Notes: generated from the sequence alone by a model not told the origin. A DNA stretch of 64,000 bases from Variovorax sp. PBL-E5 (GCF_901827185.1 NZ_LR594671.1:1302001-1366000), one strand, 5' to 3'. Positions 1 through 9,196 are shown, counted from the first letter of the stretch. A program made the numbers and translations.

Positions 1-1
1 G

Positions 2-250
<249 letters not shown>

Positions 251-301
251 CGGGGAAATCGCGGCACGGGCTCTGCTAGAATTCTTGGCTCGACAGACAC
301 C

Positions 302-391
302 GGAGAGGTGGCAGAGTGGTCGAATGTACCTGACTCGAAATCAGGCGTCCGTGCGAACGGACCGAGGGTTCGAATCCCTCCCTCTCCTCCA
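302..391 (+). tRNA. tRNA-Ser (anticodon CGA)
   Basis: A 90-nt class II tRNA with a long variable arm. The acceptor arms GGAGAGG (302-308) and CCTCTCC (381-387) pair, the anticodon loop CTCGAAA places CGA at 336-338, and the T arm is GAGGG-TTCGAAT-CCCTC. CCA is encoded at 389-391. The discriminator base (388) is T, whereas G is usual for bacterial tRNA-Ser. The gene follows serS and precedes mobile-element debris, fitting use of its 3' end as an insertion boundary. Confidence 0.96.
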
Positions 392-423
392 GTGACAATT
401 TAGGCTGTCTCAGGCAGCTTCAG

Positions 424-466
424 AAACCCCGAAAACCCGCGTCCAGCCTAGGTTTCGGGGTTTTTT
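424..466 (+). terminator. Rho-independent terminator after tRNA-Ser
   Basis: AAACCCCGAAA (424-434) pairs with TTTCGGGGTTT (453-463), and the hairpin runs into a tract of six T (461-466). It would end the serS/tRNA-Ser transcript. Confidence 0.85.
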
Positions 467-549
467 GTTGTCTGAAACGGTCTCATCCGGTCTCTTGGTG
501 CTCGATAGCTTGTTGGTACATTGGTTGGTATCGGCCTTGGAGGCCTGCA

Positions 550-1801
550 CGATGATGTCGCTGCGCAAACGCCTGCGCCGCGGCAGCGTCTGGATCGATC
601 ACTCGCTGAGCTATCGGGAGCGCGACCAGATGCTCATCCCGCCAGCGCAGTGGGTGTTTCAGCGGGACAGCAGATAGACCTCCTGGGTCTGCCGAAGTCG
701 GCCAGGCAGTTCTTGGAGCCCTTGCTGGCCAACCTGGTCGCGGGCATGGCCGCCATCGAAGAAGCGCAGCGCCGAGGCAGGGTCGAGATCGGCGATGATG
801 GCTTGCTGCACTTGCCCGCGATCGCTGCGCTGGGTGACCAGACCGAGCCGGTGCGCACCCGCGACAGCATCTACAACCTCATAGGCAACGTTCAGTTCCC
901 GGACCTCTTGCTGGATGTGGATGCGGTCACCAACTTCAGCGAGGCGCTACTCGGGCACCGCGCACAGTCCATCGGCGAACTTGTGGCGCTGTACGGTGCG
1001 CTGCTGGCGCACGGCACCGACGTCGATGCCAAGGGTGTCGCATCGATGGTCCCTGGCCTGAATCGGGCCAGATCTCGGTGACCATGCGCGTCCCGGCATC
1101 TGTGGAATGCACGGGACCGTGCCGAGGACCGGATTCGGCTGTCACTCCTTGCTGTTGATACCCACGGCTACACCAACCCCGCAATGGCGATCGCCAAGCT
1201 GCTCGGCTTCGACCTATGCCCGCGCCTTCGTGATCTGGCCGAGCGAAAGCTCTACCTGCCGCACATCTTCTCGGTCCCGGAGGGCCTTGAGGCTGCCACC
1301 CTCAGGAATGTCTCGCTGAGAGCGATCGAGCGCGGCTGGGACGAATTGCTGCGCCTGGCCGCATCCGTCCGCTCCGGTCGCGTGTCAGCCACGCTGGCGT
1401 TACACCGCTTCGGTTCGGCGGCACAGGGCGATCCGCTTCACAGGGCGGCCGAGCATTTGGGGCGGCTGTTGCGCACCGTATTCCTGTGCGACTACATCGC
1501 CATCGAGAGCTTCCGGCGCGAGATCCACATGCTGCTGAGCCGCGGTGCGTCGGTTCATCAACTGCAGCGCGCCGCCTACAGCGGCAAAGTGGCGCCTGAG
1601 CGTGGTCGCCGGCGCGACGAGATGCAGGCCATCTCGGGATCGCACGCGCTGCTGACCAACATCGTGCTGGCCTGGAACACGAGCCGTATGCATGACGTCG
1701 TCGAGCGGCTCCGCCGCGATGGCAAGTGCTTCTCCAGTAGCGCGTTCAAAGGTGCGGTGGCCGCCACGCAAGGCCGCCCACCACAAGGCTGCTTGATCTG
1801 A
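550..1801 (+). pseudogene. tnpA: Tn3-family transposase TnpA remnant
   Basis: Pieces of a Tn3/Tn21-type transposase (normally about 1000 aa, DDE enzyme) in more than one frame. About 558-675 reads RRGSVWIDHSLSYRERDQML. About 680-1075 reads LLGLPKSARQFLEPLLANL through NLIGNVQFPDLLLDVDAVT and AHGTDVDAKGVASMVPGL. About 1131-1735 resumes with RIRLSLLAVDTHGYTNPAM and continues to ISGSHALLTNIVLAWNTSRM. Compared with the family there is a frameshift near 670, roughly 100 residues missing near 1075-1130, and loss of the C-terminal end. No terminal inverted repeats were recognised. It marks an old transposon insertion beside the tRNA gene. Confidence 0.88.
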
Positions 1802-1864
1802 TCAATTGAAAGCTTTATATTAAATAAATCTTATGCTCACCTGAGATCCTGCAAGGCTACGGGG

Positions 1865-1877
1865 TTGATTCAATCAA
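1865..1877. promoter_or_regulatory. Fnr-like palindrome, one base short
   Basis: TTGATTCAATCAA is a perfect dyad about 60 bases before the nnrS-like start, in an AT-rich stretch (1801-1870) that looks like a promoter region. The Fnr/Dnr consensus is TTGAT-N4-ATCAA (14 bp); this has a 3-base spacer, so binding is doubtful. It may be a decayed operator of the broken gene downstream. Confidence 0.35.
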
Positions 1878-1936
1878 CGTTTGCTGTGGTGGCCAGATAC
1901 AGCGTGGGAGACAAGCCGACACTATGGAGTACGCTG

Positions 1937-2658
1937 ATGCCTGATCTCCTTCACATCGAGGAGCCTGAACGCAGGGCCACGCAGCGTCCGCAGCCGCAGT
2001 TGTCTGCGTTTCTCGGCATGGGATTCCGACCGCTCTATCCGGCCGGCACCTTCTGGGCCGCCGCCTCGATCGGCATCTGGATCTTCGCGCCCCGGCTTGC
2101 ATCGGGAACGCTGGCAGGACCGGCCTGGCATGCGCACGAAATGCTGTGGGGTTTCGTGGCGACCATGGCGCTGGCCCTCGCGGTGGCAGCCTTCCTGTGC
2201 GGCTGGCAACTGCTTGACTGGAAGCCGCTCGCGGTCCGGCGTCGCCCGATCCTGTGGATTCTCTATGTGGGCCATGCATGCCTCGGCGTGGGACTGCTGC
2301 TCGCCGCATTGCATTCCCTGGGCCTGGTCCAACGCGCGGCGATTCACGTCCACGTCCTTGCGATCGGCGGCTTTTCCGTCCTCATCGTGGGCATGATGAC
2401 GCGCACCGCACTGGGCCACCTGGGCCGGCCTCTGGTGCTCGATCGGATGTCGAAGGCATGCTATGCCTGATGCTGGCGGCATTCGTCCTGCGACTGATCG
2501 CCCTCGCGCCCTCGAATGCCAGCTTCATCGTGCTCCAGCTTGCGGCCGTTGCGTGGATCGGTGCGTTCGCCCTCTATCTGTGGCGCTTCGTGCCGATGAT
2601 GATTCGACCCGTCCCGGTTGCAGCCGGCAATCCGATGATGCAGATCCGACGGGGATGA
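1937..2658 (+). pseudogene. nnrS: NnrS-family protein, internally deleted and frameshifted
   Basis: NnrS is a polytopic membrane haem/copper protein of about 400 aa linked to nitric oxide tolerance. The N-terminal part is recognisable (LGMGFRPLYPAGTFWAA, then WHAHEMLWGF), as is the C-terminal part (IHVHVLAIGGFSVLIVGMMTRTALGH). About half of the protein between them is absent; the join lies near 2195-2230. A single-base loss near 2468-2470 then ends the frame early, and the neighbouring frame continues LMLAAFVLRLIALAPSN to 2658. It was probably the first gene of the NO/respiration block and is now unlikely to work. Confidence 0.75.
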
Positions 2659-2707
2659 GCCTGGACGTCTCGCGCGCCCATACTCGCACGCCAACGCAAG
2701 GAACCTT

Positions 2708-3040
2708 ATGGCGATTCACCACGCAGTACCTGGCGAGCTCATCGCCGTTCGCCCGCTGGGAAGCGGCCTCAGGCAGGAGACCACGAAGACCCTGTACAAG
2801 TCGGAGCGTCTTGAGTTGTTCCGGATGATTCTGCTGGCTGGGGAAACCAAACCGGTGCATCAGGTTCCAGGCGAATTGACAGTCCAATGCATAGAAGGCC
2901 TGATCGAACTCTCGTTTGCAGGGATCAATGAGGCCATGCAGCGAGGTGATCTCAAGTGTCTGGTAGGTGGCGAGCCATTTGCTCTGAAGGCGTTCGAAGA
3001 CTCCTCGTTGCTCTTCACCCTTTTGTTGCACGAGCATTGA
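2708..3040 (+). CDS. Small cupin-domain protein
   Basis: A 110-residue single-domain protein with a cupin-like beta pattern: KTLYKSERLELFRMILLAGE, then PVHQVPGELTVQCIEGLIEL and a closing strand SSLLFTLLLHEH. A possible metal-ligand set (H in PVHQV, E in GELTV) is incomplete compared with metal-binding cupins, so enzymatic activity is uncertain. Small cupins of this sort are often found near denitrification and Fnr-type genes. It sits between the broken nnrS and sdhC, 15 bases before the latter, and is probably cotranscribed with it. Confidence 0.72.
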   Translation: MAIHHAVPGELIAVRPLGSGLRQETTKTLYKSERLELFRMILLAGETKPVHQVPGELTVQCIEGLIELSFAGINEAMQRGDLKCLVGGEPFALKAFEDSSLLFTLLLHEH

Positions 3041-3055
3041 CAACGGAAGACCGGT

Positions 3056-3424
3056 ATGAACAGACCTGTATTTCTCAATCTCATGCAGATCCGGATGCCG
3101 GTGGGTGCGGTGACGTCGATCGCGCACCGGGTCAGCGGCGTTCTACTGGCGCTGGGTGTCCCTTTCAGCGCCTACATCTTCGATCTTTCGCTGCAAGGCC
3201 CGCGGTCCTTTGAGCGGGCGCAGGAGCTGCTCGCCGGATCGATGCTCAAGGCCGCCGCGATCGTGTTCGTCTGGGCCCTGGCGCATCACCTTCTGGCCGG
3301 CGTGCGGCACCTGCTGAGCGACATCGGCGTGGGCTCGCGCTTACCGTTCGCCCGGCGCAGCGCATGGGTCGTGAACGGGACTGGGGTCTTCATCGCCCTG
3401 CTCGCGGCGTGGGCGCTGCTTTGA
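3056..3424 (+). CDS. sdhC: Succinate dehydrogenase cytochrome b556 subunit
   Basis: A 122-residue membrane anchor subunit of complex II with three predicted helices. The family signatures IAHRVSGVLLALG (residues about 22-34) and AHHLLAGVRHLLSDIG (about 76-91, with the haem-ligand histidine region) are present. It carries electrons from the iron-sulfur subunit to quinone. sdhD follows with a gap of 8 bases. The usual sdhCDAB order is broken because no flavoprotein gene follows. Confidence 0.9.
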   Translation: MNRPVFLNLMQIRMPVGAVTSIAHRVSGVLLALGVPFSAYIFDLSLQGPRSFERAQELLAGSMLKAAAIVFVWALAHHLLAGVRHLLSDIGVGSRLPFARRSAWVVNGTGVFIALLAAWALL

Positions 3425-3432
3425 GCAAAGCC

Positions 3433-3744
3433 ATGAGCGGCTTGCGCGCGTGGATGGTCCAGCGCGCCAGCGCGGTCTACATGCTTTTCTTCATCGTGTT
3501 CCTGCTCGCCCACTTTCTCGTCGATCCGCCCCATTCGTACCTGGCCTGGCGTGACTGGGTGACGAGCCCGGGCCTCGGTGTCGGCGCCTCGGTCTTTTGC
3601 GCTGCGCTGCTGGCGCATGCGTGGGTGGGACTTCGGGACGTGATCCTGGACTACGTCCGGCCGGTCGCGCTTCGCTTGCCTGCGCTCGGCCTGCTCGGGC
3701 TCGTCCTCGCGGCGATCGGCGCATGGCTTGTCCGCATTCTCTGA
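3433..3744 (+). CDS. sdhD: Succinate dehydrogenase membrane anchor subunit
   Basis: About 103 residues with three transmembrane segments. The N-terminal LRAWMVQRASAVYMLFF and the later LLAHAWVGLRDVILDYV match SdhD, including the helix that ligates haem b. I place the start at the ATG at 3433; a TTG at 3421 overlapping the sdhC stop is an alternative. It ends 25 bases before the sdhB ATG. Confidence 0.85.
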   Translation: MSGLRAWMVQRASAVYMLFFIVFLLAHFLVDPPHSYLAWRDWVTSPGLGVGASVFCAALLAHAWVGLRDVILDYVRPVALRLPALGLLGLVLAAIGAWLVRIL

Positions 3745-3769
3745 CTGGGTCACGGCTGAGGGGGCCTTC

Positions 3770-4465
3770 ATGAGATTCTCGATTTTTCGCTTCAATCCCG
3801 AGCACGACGAAAAGCCGTACATGCAGGACTACGAGATCGAGCTGCGGGCCGACGAGGTCATGCTGCTGGACGTCATCCTGCGCATCAAGACGATGGACAA
3901 CTCGCTGACGTTGCGAAAGTCCTGCCGGGAAGGCGTGTGCGGCTCCGATGCCATGAACATCAACGGCCGCAACGGGCTGGCGTGCATCACGCCGGTGCGG
4001 GGCCTGAAGCAGCCGGTGCTGCTGCGGCCACTGCCGAGCTTCCCGGTCATCCGCGACCTGGTGGTCGACATGACCCGGTTCTTCAAGCAGTACCACTCGA
4101 TCAGGCCGTACCTGATCAACGACGAGCCGCCGCCGGAAAAGGAGCGCCTGCAGTCGCCGGAAGACCGCGACAAGCTCAACGGCCTGTACGAATGCATCAT
4201 GTGCGGCTGCTGCACGAGCCAATGTCCGTCGTCCTGGTGGAATCCGGAAAAATTCGTCGGACCGGCGGGACTGCTGCAGGCCGATCGCTTCATCGCCGAC
4301 AGCCGCGATCGGGCCACGCAGGAGCGCCTCGACGACCTGGACGACGTCTATCGCTTGTTCCGCTGCCGTTCGATCATGAACTGCACCGAGGTCTGCCCGA
4401 AGGGCCTGGCGCCATCGCGTGCCATCGAGAAGATCAGGCTGATGCTGGTCAAGGTGTCGTTCTGA
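3770..4465 (+). CDS. sdhB: Succinate dehydrogenase iron-sulfur subunit
   Basis: 231 residues, the normal SdhB length. The 2Fe-2S ligands lie in SCREGVCGSDAMNING and NGLAC; the 4Fe-4S and 3Fe-4S ligands lie in CIMCGCCTSQCPSSWW and CRSIMNCTEVCPKGL. It relays electrons from the flavoprotein to the membrane anchors. I use the ATG at 3770 (MRFSIFRFNPEH), which matches the family start. All cluster cysteines are intact although the sdhA partner is absent from this locus, so the product would need a flavoprotein encoded elsewhere. Confidence 0.92.
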   Translation: MRFSIFRFNPEHDEKPYMQDYEIELRADEVMLLDVILRIKTMDNSLTLRKSCREGVCGSDAMNINGRNGLACITPVRGLKQPVLLRPLPSFPVIRDLVVDMTRFFKQYHSIRPYLINDEPPPEKERLQSPEDRDKLNGLYECIMCGCCTSQCPSSWWNPEKFVGPAGLLQADRFIADSRDRATQERLDDLDDVYRLFRCRSIMNCTEVCPKGLAPSRAIEKIRLMLVKVSF

Positions 4466-4499
4466 TGAAGGTCGAACACGTGCAGCAACGGATTCATCC

Positions 4500-6794
4500 A
4501 TGAGCATCGCCGCACAACCCGTGGCCGAGGACGACGGCCCGCTGTCGCCGTGGTGGCTGCGCACCATCTTGATCGTGATGGTGCTGGGCTTTGCCGGGCT
4601 GATCACCATCACGCGGCTCGCCTACCGCAATGCGCCGCCGATCCCGGCGCAGGTGGTGGATGTGCAGGGCCGCGGCGTGTTCAGCGGCGAAGACGTCCTC
4701 GACGGCCAGACGGTGTTCCTGCGCTACGGCCTGATGGCCAATGGCAGCATCTGGGGCCACGGCGCCTACCTCGGCCCGGACTACAGCGCCGAGGCGCTGC
4801 ACCGCATGGGCGAGCGCAGCGCCGACGCCATCGCGCAGCGGCAGTATCAGCAGCCCTTCGCGGCGCTCGCCAAACCGCAGCAGGCCGCGGTGCGCGGCGA
4901 AGCCATGGCGAGCCTCAAGACCAATCGCTACGACGCCGCCAGCGGCACGCTGCAGTTCACGGCGCCGCAGGCCGCCGCCTTTCGCGAGGAGATCACGCAC
5001 TGGACCGGCTACTTCCACGACCCGTCGCGCAACGGTGGCCTGAAGGCGGACCTGATCACCGATCCGGCCGAGCTGCGCCAGTTCTCCGCCTTCGTCACCT
5101 GGGCGGCCTGGGCGTCGGTGGCGGCGCGGCCCGGCGAGGCCTATTCGTACACCAACAATTTCCCGTACGACCCGAGCGTCGGCAACCTGCCGACCTCCGG
5201 CGCGCTGCTCTGGAGCGCGCTGAGCCTGACCGTGCTGCTGGCCGGCATCGCCACGGTGCTGCTGGCCTTCGGCAAGTTCGACTACCTGGGCTGGATCACG
5301 CGCGGCCACCAGGTGCGGCCGCAGATGCTGCCCGGACATTCGAGCAAGGGCCAGAACGCGCTGGTGAAGTTCTTCGTGGTGGTGGCGCTGCTGTTGCTGG
5401 GGCAGTCGCTGGTCGGCGGCGCGGTGGCGCACTACCGGGCCGACCCGGGCAGCTTCTACGGCTTCCAGCTGGAGCGCATCTTCCCAAGCAACCTGCTGCG
5501 CACCTGGCATCTGCAGCTGGCGATCTTCTGGATCGCCACCGCCTACGTGGCCGCGGCGCTGTTCCTCGGCCGCTCGCTGCGCATCGGCGAACCGCGCTGG
5601 CTGGCGGGCTGGACCCATCTGCTGTTCGGCGCCTTCGCGCTGGTGATCGGCGGCAGCCTGCTCGGCGAGTGGCTGGGCATCGCGCAGCTGCTCGGCGCGT
5701 GGTGGTTCTGGCTCGGCAACCAGGGCTGGGAATACCTCGAGCTCGGGCGTGTCTGGCAGTACCTGCTGGTGGCCGGCCTGCTGGCCTGGTTCGTGCTGCT
5801 GTGGACCCTGGTGCGGCCGCGCGCCCTGGCGAGTACCGCCGCCGTGCCCATCGTCCGGATGTTCCTGGTGGCCGCGCTCGCGATCCCGGTGTTCTACATC
5901 CCGGCGCTCCTGTTCGGCGCCCGAACCAACTACACGGTGGTCGACACCTGGCGCTTCTGGATCATCCACCTGTGGGTCGAAGGCTTCTTCGAGTTCTTCG
6001 CCACGACGGTGGTGGCGCTGACCTTCTACCAGCTCGGCCTGAGCCGCCGCAACGTGGCGCTGCGCGTGATCTACCTCGACGCCATCCTCTACTTTCTCGG
6101 CGGCCTGATCGGCACCGGCCACCACTGGTACTTCACCGGCCAGAGCAACTTCAGCATGGCGATGTCGGCGATGTTCTCGGTGCTCGAAGTGGTGCCGCTG
6201 ACCCTGCTGACGCTGGACGCCTGGGACTTCGTGCGCACGACGCGCGGCCAGCGCGACGCCGCCGGCACGAGGATCGCGATACCGCACAAGTGGACCTTCT
6301 ACTTCCTGATGGCGGTGGGCTTCTGGAACTTCGTCGGCGCCGGCATGCTCGGCTTCCTGCTCAACCTGCCGATCGTGAGTTACTACGAGGTCGGCACCCT
6401 GCTGACGCCGGCGCACGGGCACGCGGCGCTGATGGGCGTCTTCGGCATGCTGGCGATCGCGCTGATGGTCTTCGTGCTGCGGCAGACCAGCGACGACGCG
6501 CGTTGGCCGGGCATCGAGAAGTACATCAAGGTCGCATTCTGGGGGACCAACGGCGGGCTCGCGATGATGGTCGCACTGAGCCTGTTTCCTGGCGGCGTGT
6601 TGCAGGTCTGGGACGTGCTCGAGCATGGTTACTGGCACGCCAGAGGCATGGAGTACATCGGCAGCGAACGGTCGCACCTGATCGAATGGCTGCGGATGCC
6701 GGGCGACGTGGTCTTCATCGTCTTCGGCGCCGTGCCGCTGGTCATCGCGGCTGTCAAGGGCTATCTCGGCGTGCGCGCCGTAGAAATCAAATGA
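4500..6794 (+). CDS. norZ: Quinol-dependent nitric oxide reductase (qNOR)
   Basis: A 764-residue single-subunit NorB/NorZ, a haem-copper superfamily enzyme that reduces two NO to N2O using quinol. The fused N-terminal periplasmic region (about residues 40-230) and some 14 membrane helices are present. Active-site signatures are HLWVEGFFEFF (H490 and E494, FeB ligand and glutamate) and GTGHHWYF (H541/H542). The ending HGYWHARGMEY is also typical. It lies 34 bases after sdhB and directly before a second terminal oxidase, which fits NO detoxification alongside low-oxygen respiration. Confidence 0.93.
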   Translation: MSIAAQPVAEDDGPLSPWWLRTILIVMVLGFAGLITITRLAYRNAPPIPAQVVDVQGRGVFSGEDVLDGQTVFLRYGLMANGSIWGHGAYLGPDYSAEALHRMGERSADAIAQRQYQQPFAALAKPQQAAVRGEAMASLKTNRYDAASGTLQFTAPQAAAFREEITHWTGYFHDPSRNGGLKADLITDPAELRQFSAFVTWAAWASVAARPGEAYSYTNNFPYDPSVGNLPTSGALLWSALSLTVLLAGIATVLLAFGKFDYLGWITRGHQVRPQMLPGHSSKGQNALVKFFVVVALLLLGQSLVGGAVAHYRADPGSFYGFQLERIFPSNLLRTWHLQLAIFWIATAYVAAALFLGRSLRIGEPRWLAGWTHLLFGAFALVIGGSLLGEWLGIAQLLGAWWFWLGNQGWEYLELGRVWQYLLVAGLLAWFVLLWTLVRPRALASTAAVPIVRMFLVAALAIPVFYIPALLFGARTNYTVVDTWRFWIIHLWVEGFFEFFATTVVALTFYQLGLSRRNVALRVIYLDAILYFLGGLIGTGHHWYFTGQSNFSMAMSAMFSVLEVVPLTLLTLDAWDFVRTTRGQRDAAGTRIAIPHKWTFYFLMAVGFWNFVGAGMLGFLLNLPIVSYYEVGTLLTPAHGHAALMGVFGMLAIALMVFVLRQTSDDARWPGIEKYIKVAFWGTNGGLAMMVALSLFPGGVLQVWDVLEHGYWHARGMEYIGSERSHLIEWLRMPGDVVFIVFGAVPLVIAAVKGYLGVRAVEIK

Positions 6795-6916
6795 CAATGA
6801 CACCGAATCCGAATCCGAATCCGAATCCGAATCCGAATCCGAGACCGAAGAGGGCAAGGCACACGGTCTCGAAGATGTTTCAAACCAACTGCGACACGGT
6901 CGCTCGGAGACACTGA
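6791..6916 (+). CDS. Possible 41-aa ORF linking norZ and ccoN2
   Basis: Its ATG overlaps the norZ stop (ATGA at 6791-6794) and its TGA overlaps the next ATG (TGATG at 6914-6918). The product starts MTMT and then runs as a Pro-Asn repeat encoded by the hexanucleotide array, followed by a basic tail. It may only be a translational bridge, or chance. Composition is unlike any family I know. Confidence 0.22.
   Translation: MTMTPNPNPNPNPNPNPRPKRARHTVSKMFQTNCDTVARRH
6803..6840 (+). repeat. Hexanucleotide tandem repeat (CCGAAT)6
   Basis: Six perfect CCGAAT units plus two bases lie between norZ and the second oxidase. Copy-number change would alter spacing by 6 bp while keeping the small overlapping ORF in frame. 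Confidence 0.95.
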
Positions 6917-8568
6917 TGGACAGCGCAATCCTGAGCCTGCTCGGCGCCTTCCTGCTGTCGATCATCGGCCTGTTCGTGTTCATCTGGTCGATGCGCAGCG
7001 GCCTGCTGGTCGAAAACCCCAAGGCGGCATCCGTCATCTTCGCGCGGGGCGAGGTCGGCAAGGTGGACGACCCGGCGCTGGGCGACGCGGCGCAGGCGTC
7101 GATGCAGACCGCCGCTGCGCAGGCCGGCATCGAAACACACCCCACCGATCCCCATGAAATGCGCGACCGCATAGAGGCTGATACCTCTACAGCGTTCCCG
7201 GTGTTCATGTTCATAGCGTTCGCCTGTGTCTGGCTGCTGGTCGGCTCCGTCGCGGGCCTCGTGTCATCCATCAAGCTGCACGAACCCGACTGGCTGGTCA
7301 GCCAGGCCTGGATGACCTTCGGGCGCATGCGCAGCGTGCACCTGAATGCCGTGCTCTACGGCTGGATCACCAACGCTGCATTGGGCATGATTTTGTGGCT
7401 GCTGCCTCGGCTTCTGCGCACGCGCCTGGTCGGCGGCATATGGGCGATGCTCGGCGGCGCGCTCATCAACACGGGCGTCGCCGGCGGTATCGGTGCCATT
7501 GCAGTGGGCTGGACAGATGGCATGGAATACCTGGAAATTCCCTGGCAAATCGGCATCTTCATCTTTGTCGGCTTCGCGCTCGTCATCCTGCCGGTGCTGT
7601 TCACGCTGGTCAACCGCAAGGTGGAGCACCTGTACGTGAGTGTCTGGTACATGGTGGCGGCGCTGTTGTGGATCGCGTTGCTGTACCTCGTTGGCAAGGT
7701 GCCGGGCGTGCACACTGGCGTCCAGCAGGCGACCACCAACTGGTGGTACGGGCACAACGTCCTGGGTTTGTGGTTCACGCCCGTCAGCGTGGGGGCCATC
7801 TACTATTTCCTGCCCAAGATCATCGGCCGCCCCGTGCGTTCCTACAACCTGTCGATCCTCGGGTTCTGGACGCTGGCCTTCTTCTACGGCCAGGTGGGAG
7901 GCCATCATCTGATCGGCGGTCCTGTCCCGGGGTGGTTGGTCACGCTGTCCATCGTGCAGAGCATGATGATGATCATTCCGGTCATCGCCTTCACCATCAA
8001 CATGGGCCTCACGCTGCAGGGGCGCATGCATCTGGCGCGCTATTCGCCGACGCTGCGCTTCATGATGTTCGGCGGCCTCATGTACATGCTCTCCTCGCTG
8101 CAAGGGTCGCTGGAGGCGCTGCGCAGCGTCAATCAGATCACGCACTTCACGCACTTCACGGTGGCTCATGCACATCTGGGCGCCTACGCCTTCGTCACGA
8201 TGGTGCTGTTCGGCGCCATCTATTTCATGTTGCCGCGGGTGCTGAACTGGGAGTGGCCCTATCCAAGATTGATCAGCCTGCAGTTCTGGCTAGCGGCGGT
8301 GGGTGTGTCCATCTATTTTGTCGGCCTGTCGATCGGCGGCTGGCTGCAGGGCGTTGCCATGCTCGACGCCACGCGTCCGTTCATCGAGTCGGTCACGCTG
8401 ACGCTCCCGTACCTGAGATGGCGCAGTGTGGGTGGCACCCTGATGCTCGCCAGCCATATCGTGTTCGTCGGGCATTTTCTCGCGATGGCATTGCGTTTCG
8501 GCCCTACGCGCGCGGGCGCAGCCTTGTTCTGGCAGCAGGGTCAGCAGGAGGTCGCACATGGAAAATGA
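6916..8568 (+). CDS. ccoN: Second cbb3-like oxidase subunit I with CcoS-like N-terminus
   Basis: 550 residues. The first roughly 50 (one helix, then FIWSMRSGLLVENPKAASVIF) resemble the small assembly protein CcoS. From about residue 93 a CcoN-type 12-helix domain follows. WWYGHN (H280) and GGHHL (H330/H331) supply CuB ligands, and HFTVAHAHLGAYAF supplies haem ligands. Tyr324, 44 residues after H280, aligns with the histidine-linked tyrosine of CcoN, which favours O2 reduction over NO reduction. It overlaps the next gene by 11 bases. The fusion reading is inference from similarity seen by eye. Confidence 0.82.
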   Translation: MDSAILSLLGAFLLSIIGLFVFIWSMRSGLLVENPKAASVIFARGEVGKVDDPALGDAAQASMQTAAAQAGIETHPTDPHEMRDRIEADTSTAFPVFMFIAFACVWLLVGSVAGLVSSIKLHEPDWLVSQAWMTFGRMRSVHLNAVLYGWITNAALGMILWLLPRLLRTRLVGGIWAMLGGALINTGVAGGIGAIAVGWTDGMEYLEIPWQIGIFIFVGFALVILPVLFTLVNRKVEHLYVSVWYMVAALLWIALLYLVGKVPGVHTGVQQATTNWWYGHNVLGLWFTPVSVGAIYYFLPKIIGRPVRSYNLSILGFWTLAFFYGQVGGHHLIGGPVPGWLVTLSIVQSMMMIIPVIAFTINMGLTLQGRMHLARYSPTLRFMMFGGLMYMLSSLQGSLEALRSVNQITHFTHFTVAHAHLGAYAFVTMVLFGAIYFMLPRVLNWEWPYPRLISLQFWLAAVGVSIYFVGLSIGGWLQGVAMLDATRPFIESVTLTLPYLRWRSVGGTLMLASHIVFVGHFLAMALRFGPTRAGAALFWQQGQQEVAHGK

Positions 8569-9196
8569 GGTCAAACTCGCCGCCGGGGCCATGGTGGCGC
8601 TCGCTGTGGCGACGGCCGCGTTGGTCGTGTTGCCCTACATGCAAGTCCGTGATATTCCGAAGCCTCCTGCGCTGAAGCCTTACACCACCGCAGAACTGCG
8701 CGGGCGCGAGGTGTACATCTCCAATGGCTGTGTCTATTGCCACAGCCAGCAGCCGCGCACGCGCAGCTTTGGCCCCGATTTCGAGCGCGGATGGGGGCGC
8801 GCATCGGTGCCCGGGGACTATTTCTACGACAAGCCTCACCTGCTCGGCAGCATGCGAACGGGGCCAGATCTCCTGAACATCGGCGCGCGCCAACCGAGCA
8901 AGGATTGGCATCTGGGCCACCTCTACCAGCCGCGCGCCTACTCGCCGGGCTCGAACATGCCGTCGTACCCGTACCTGTTCGACGTCAAGGACGCGGCCGA
9001 TGCCGGTGAGGAAGTATTGACCTTGCCGCCCGGGTATGCCCCCGTGGGCCGCGTGGTGGTACCCCGGCCCGAGGCGCTGGATCTGGTGAGGTATCTGCAG
9101 GCGCTGAACCGCACCTACCCGATCTTGCCGCCGCTGCCGCCGCCGGCGGGCGATCGCGAGGCTGAGCCGAAAGCCGGCCAGGTCCCCAAATCCTGA
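8558..9196 (+). CDS. ccoO: CcoO-like monohaem cytochrome c
   Basis: 212 residues with an N-terminal membrane anchor (about 6-28). The haem c site CVYCHSQQPR lies within a CcoO-style context (GREVYISNGCVYCHSQ), and later GPDLLNIGARQ and GSNMPSYPYLF match the methionine-ligand region. It would accept electrons for the adjacent oxidase subunit I. It overlaps the end of that gene, which implies translational coupling. It is more divergent than the CcoO encoded at 30151. Confidence 0.85.
   Translation: MENEVKLAAGAMVALAVATAALVVLPYMQVRDIPKPPALKPYTTAELRGREVYISNGCVYCHSQQPRTRSFGPDFERGWGRASVPGDYFYDKPHLLGSMRTGPDLLNIGARQPSKDWHLGHLYQPRAYSPGSNMPSYPYLFDVKDAADAGEEVLTLPPGYAPVGRVVVPRPEALDLVRYLQALNRTYPILPPLPPPAGDREAEPKAGQVPKS

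Noticed and set aside
1865..1936. Upstream TTG start for the nnrS-like gene
   Set aside because: It coincides with the palindrome and adds residues not seen in the family; ATG 1937 fits better.
4494..7328. A 944-codon minus-strand frame opposite norZ, with Ser-Asp repeats
   Set aside because: High-GC antisense shadow of norZ and the hexamer array; composition rich in H, R and Q, no domains, and norZ on the other strand is certain.
6916..8568. The second CcoN-like protein as a nitric oxide reductase
   Set aside because: NOR-type enzymes lack the cross-linked tyrosine; here Tyr324 sits exactly 44 residues after the WYGHN histidine as in CcoN, so an oxidase is more likely despite the norZ neighbour.
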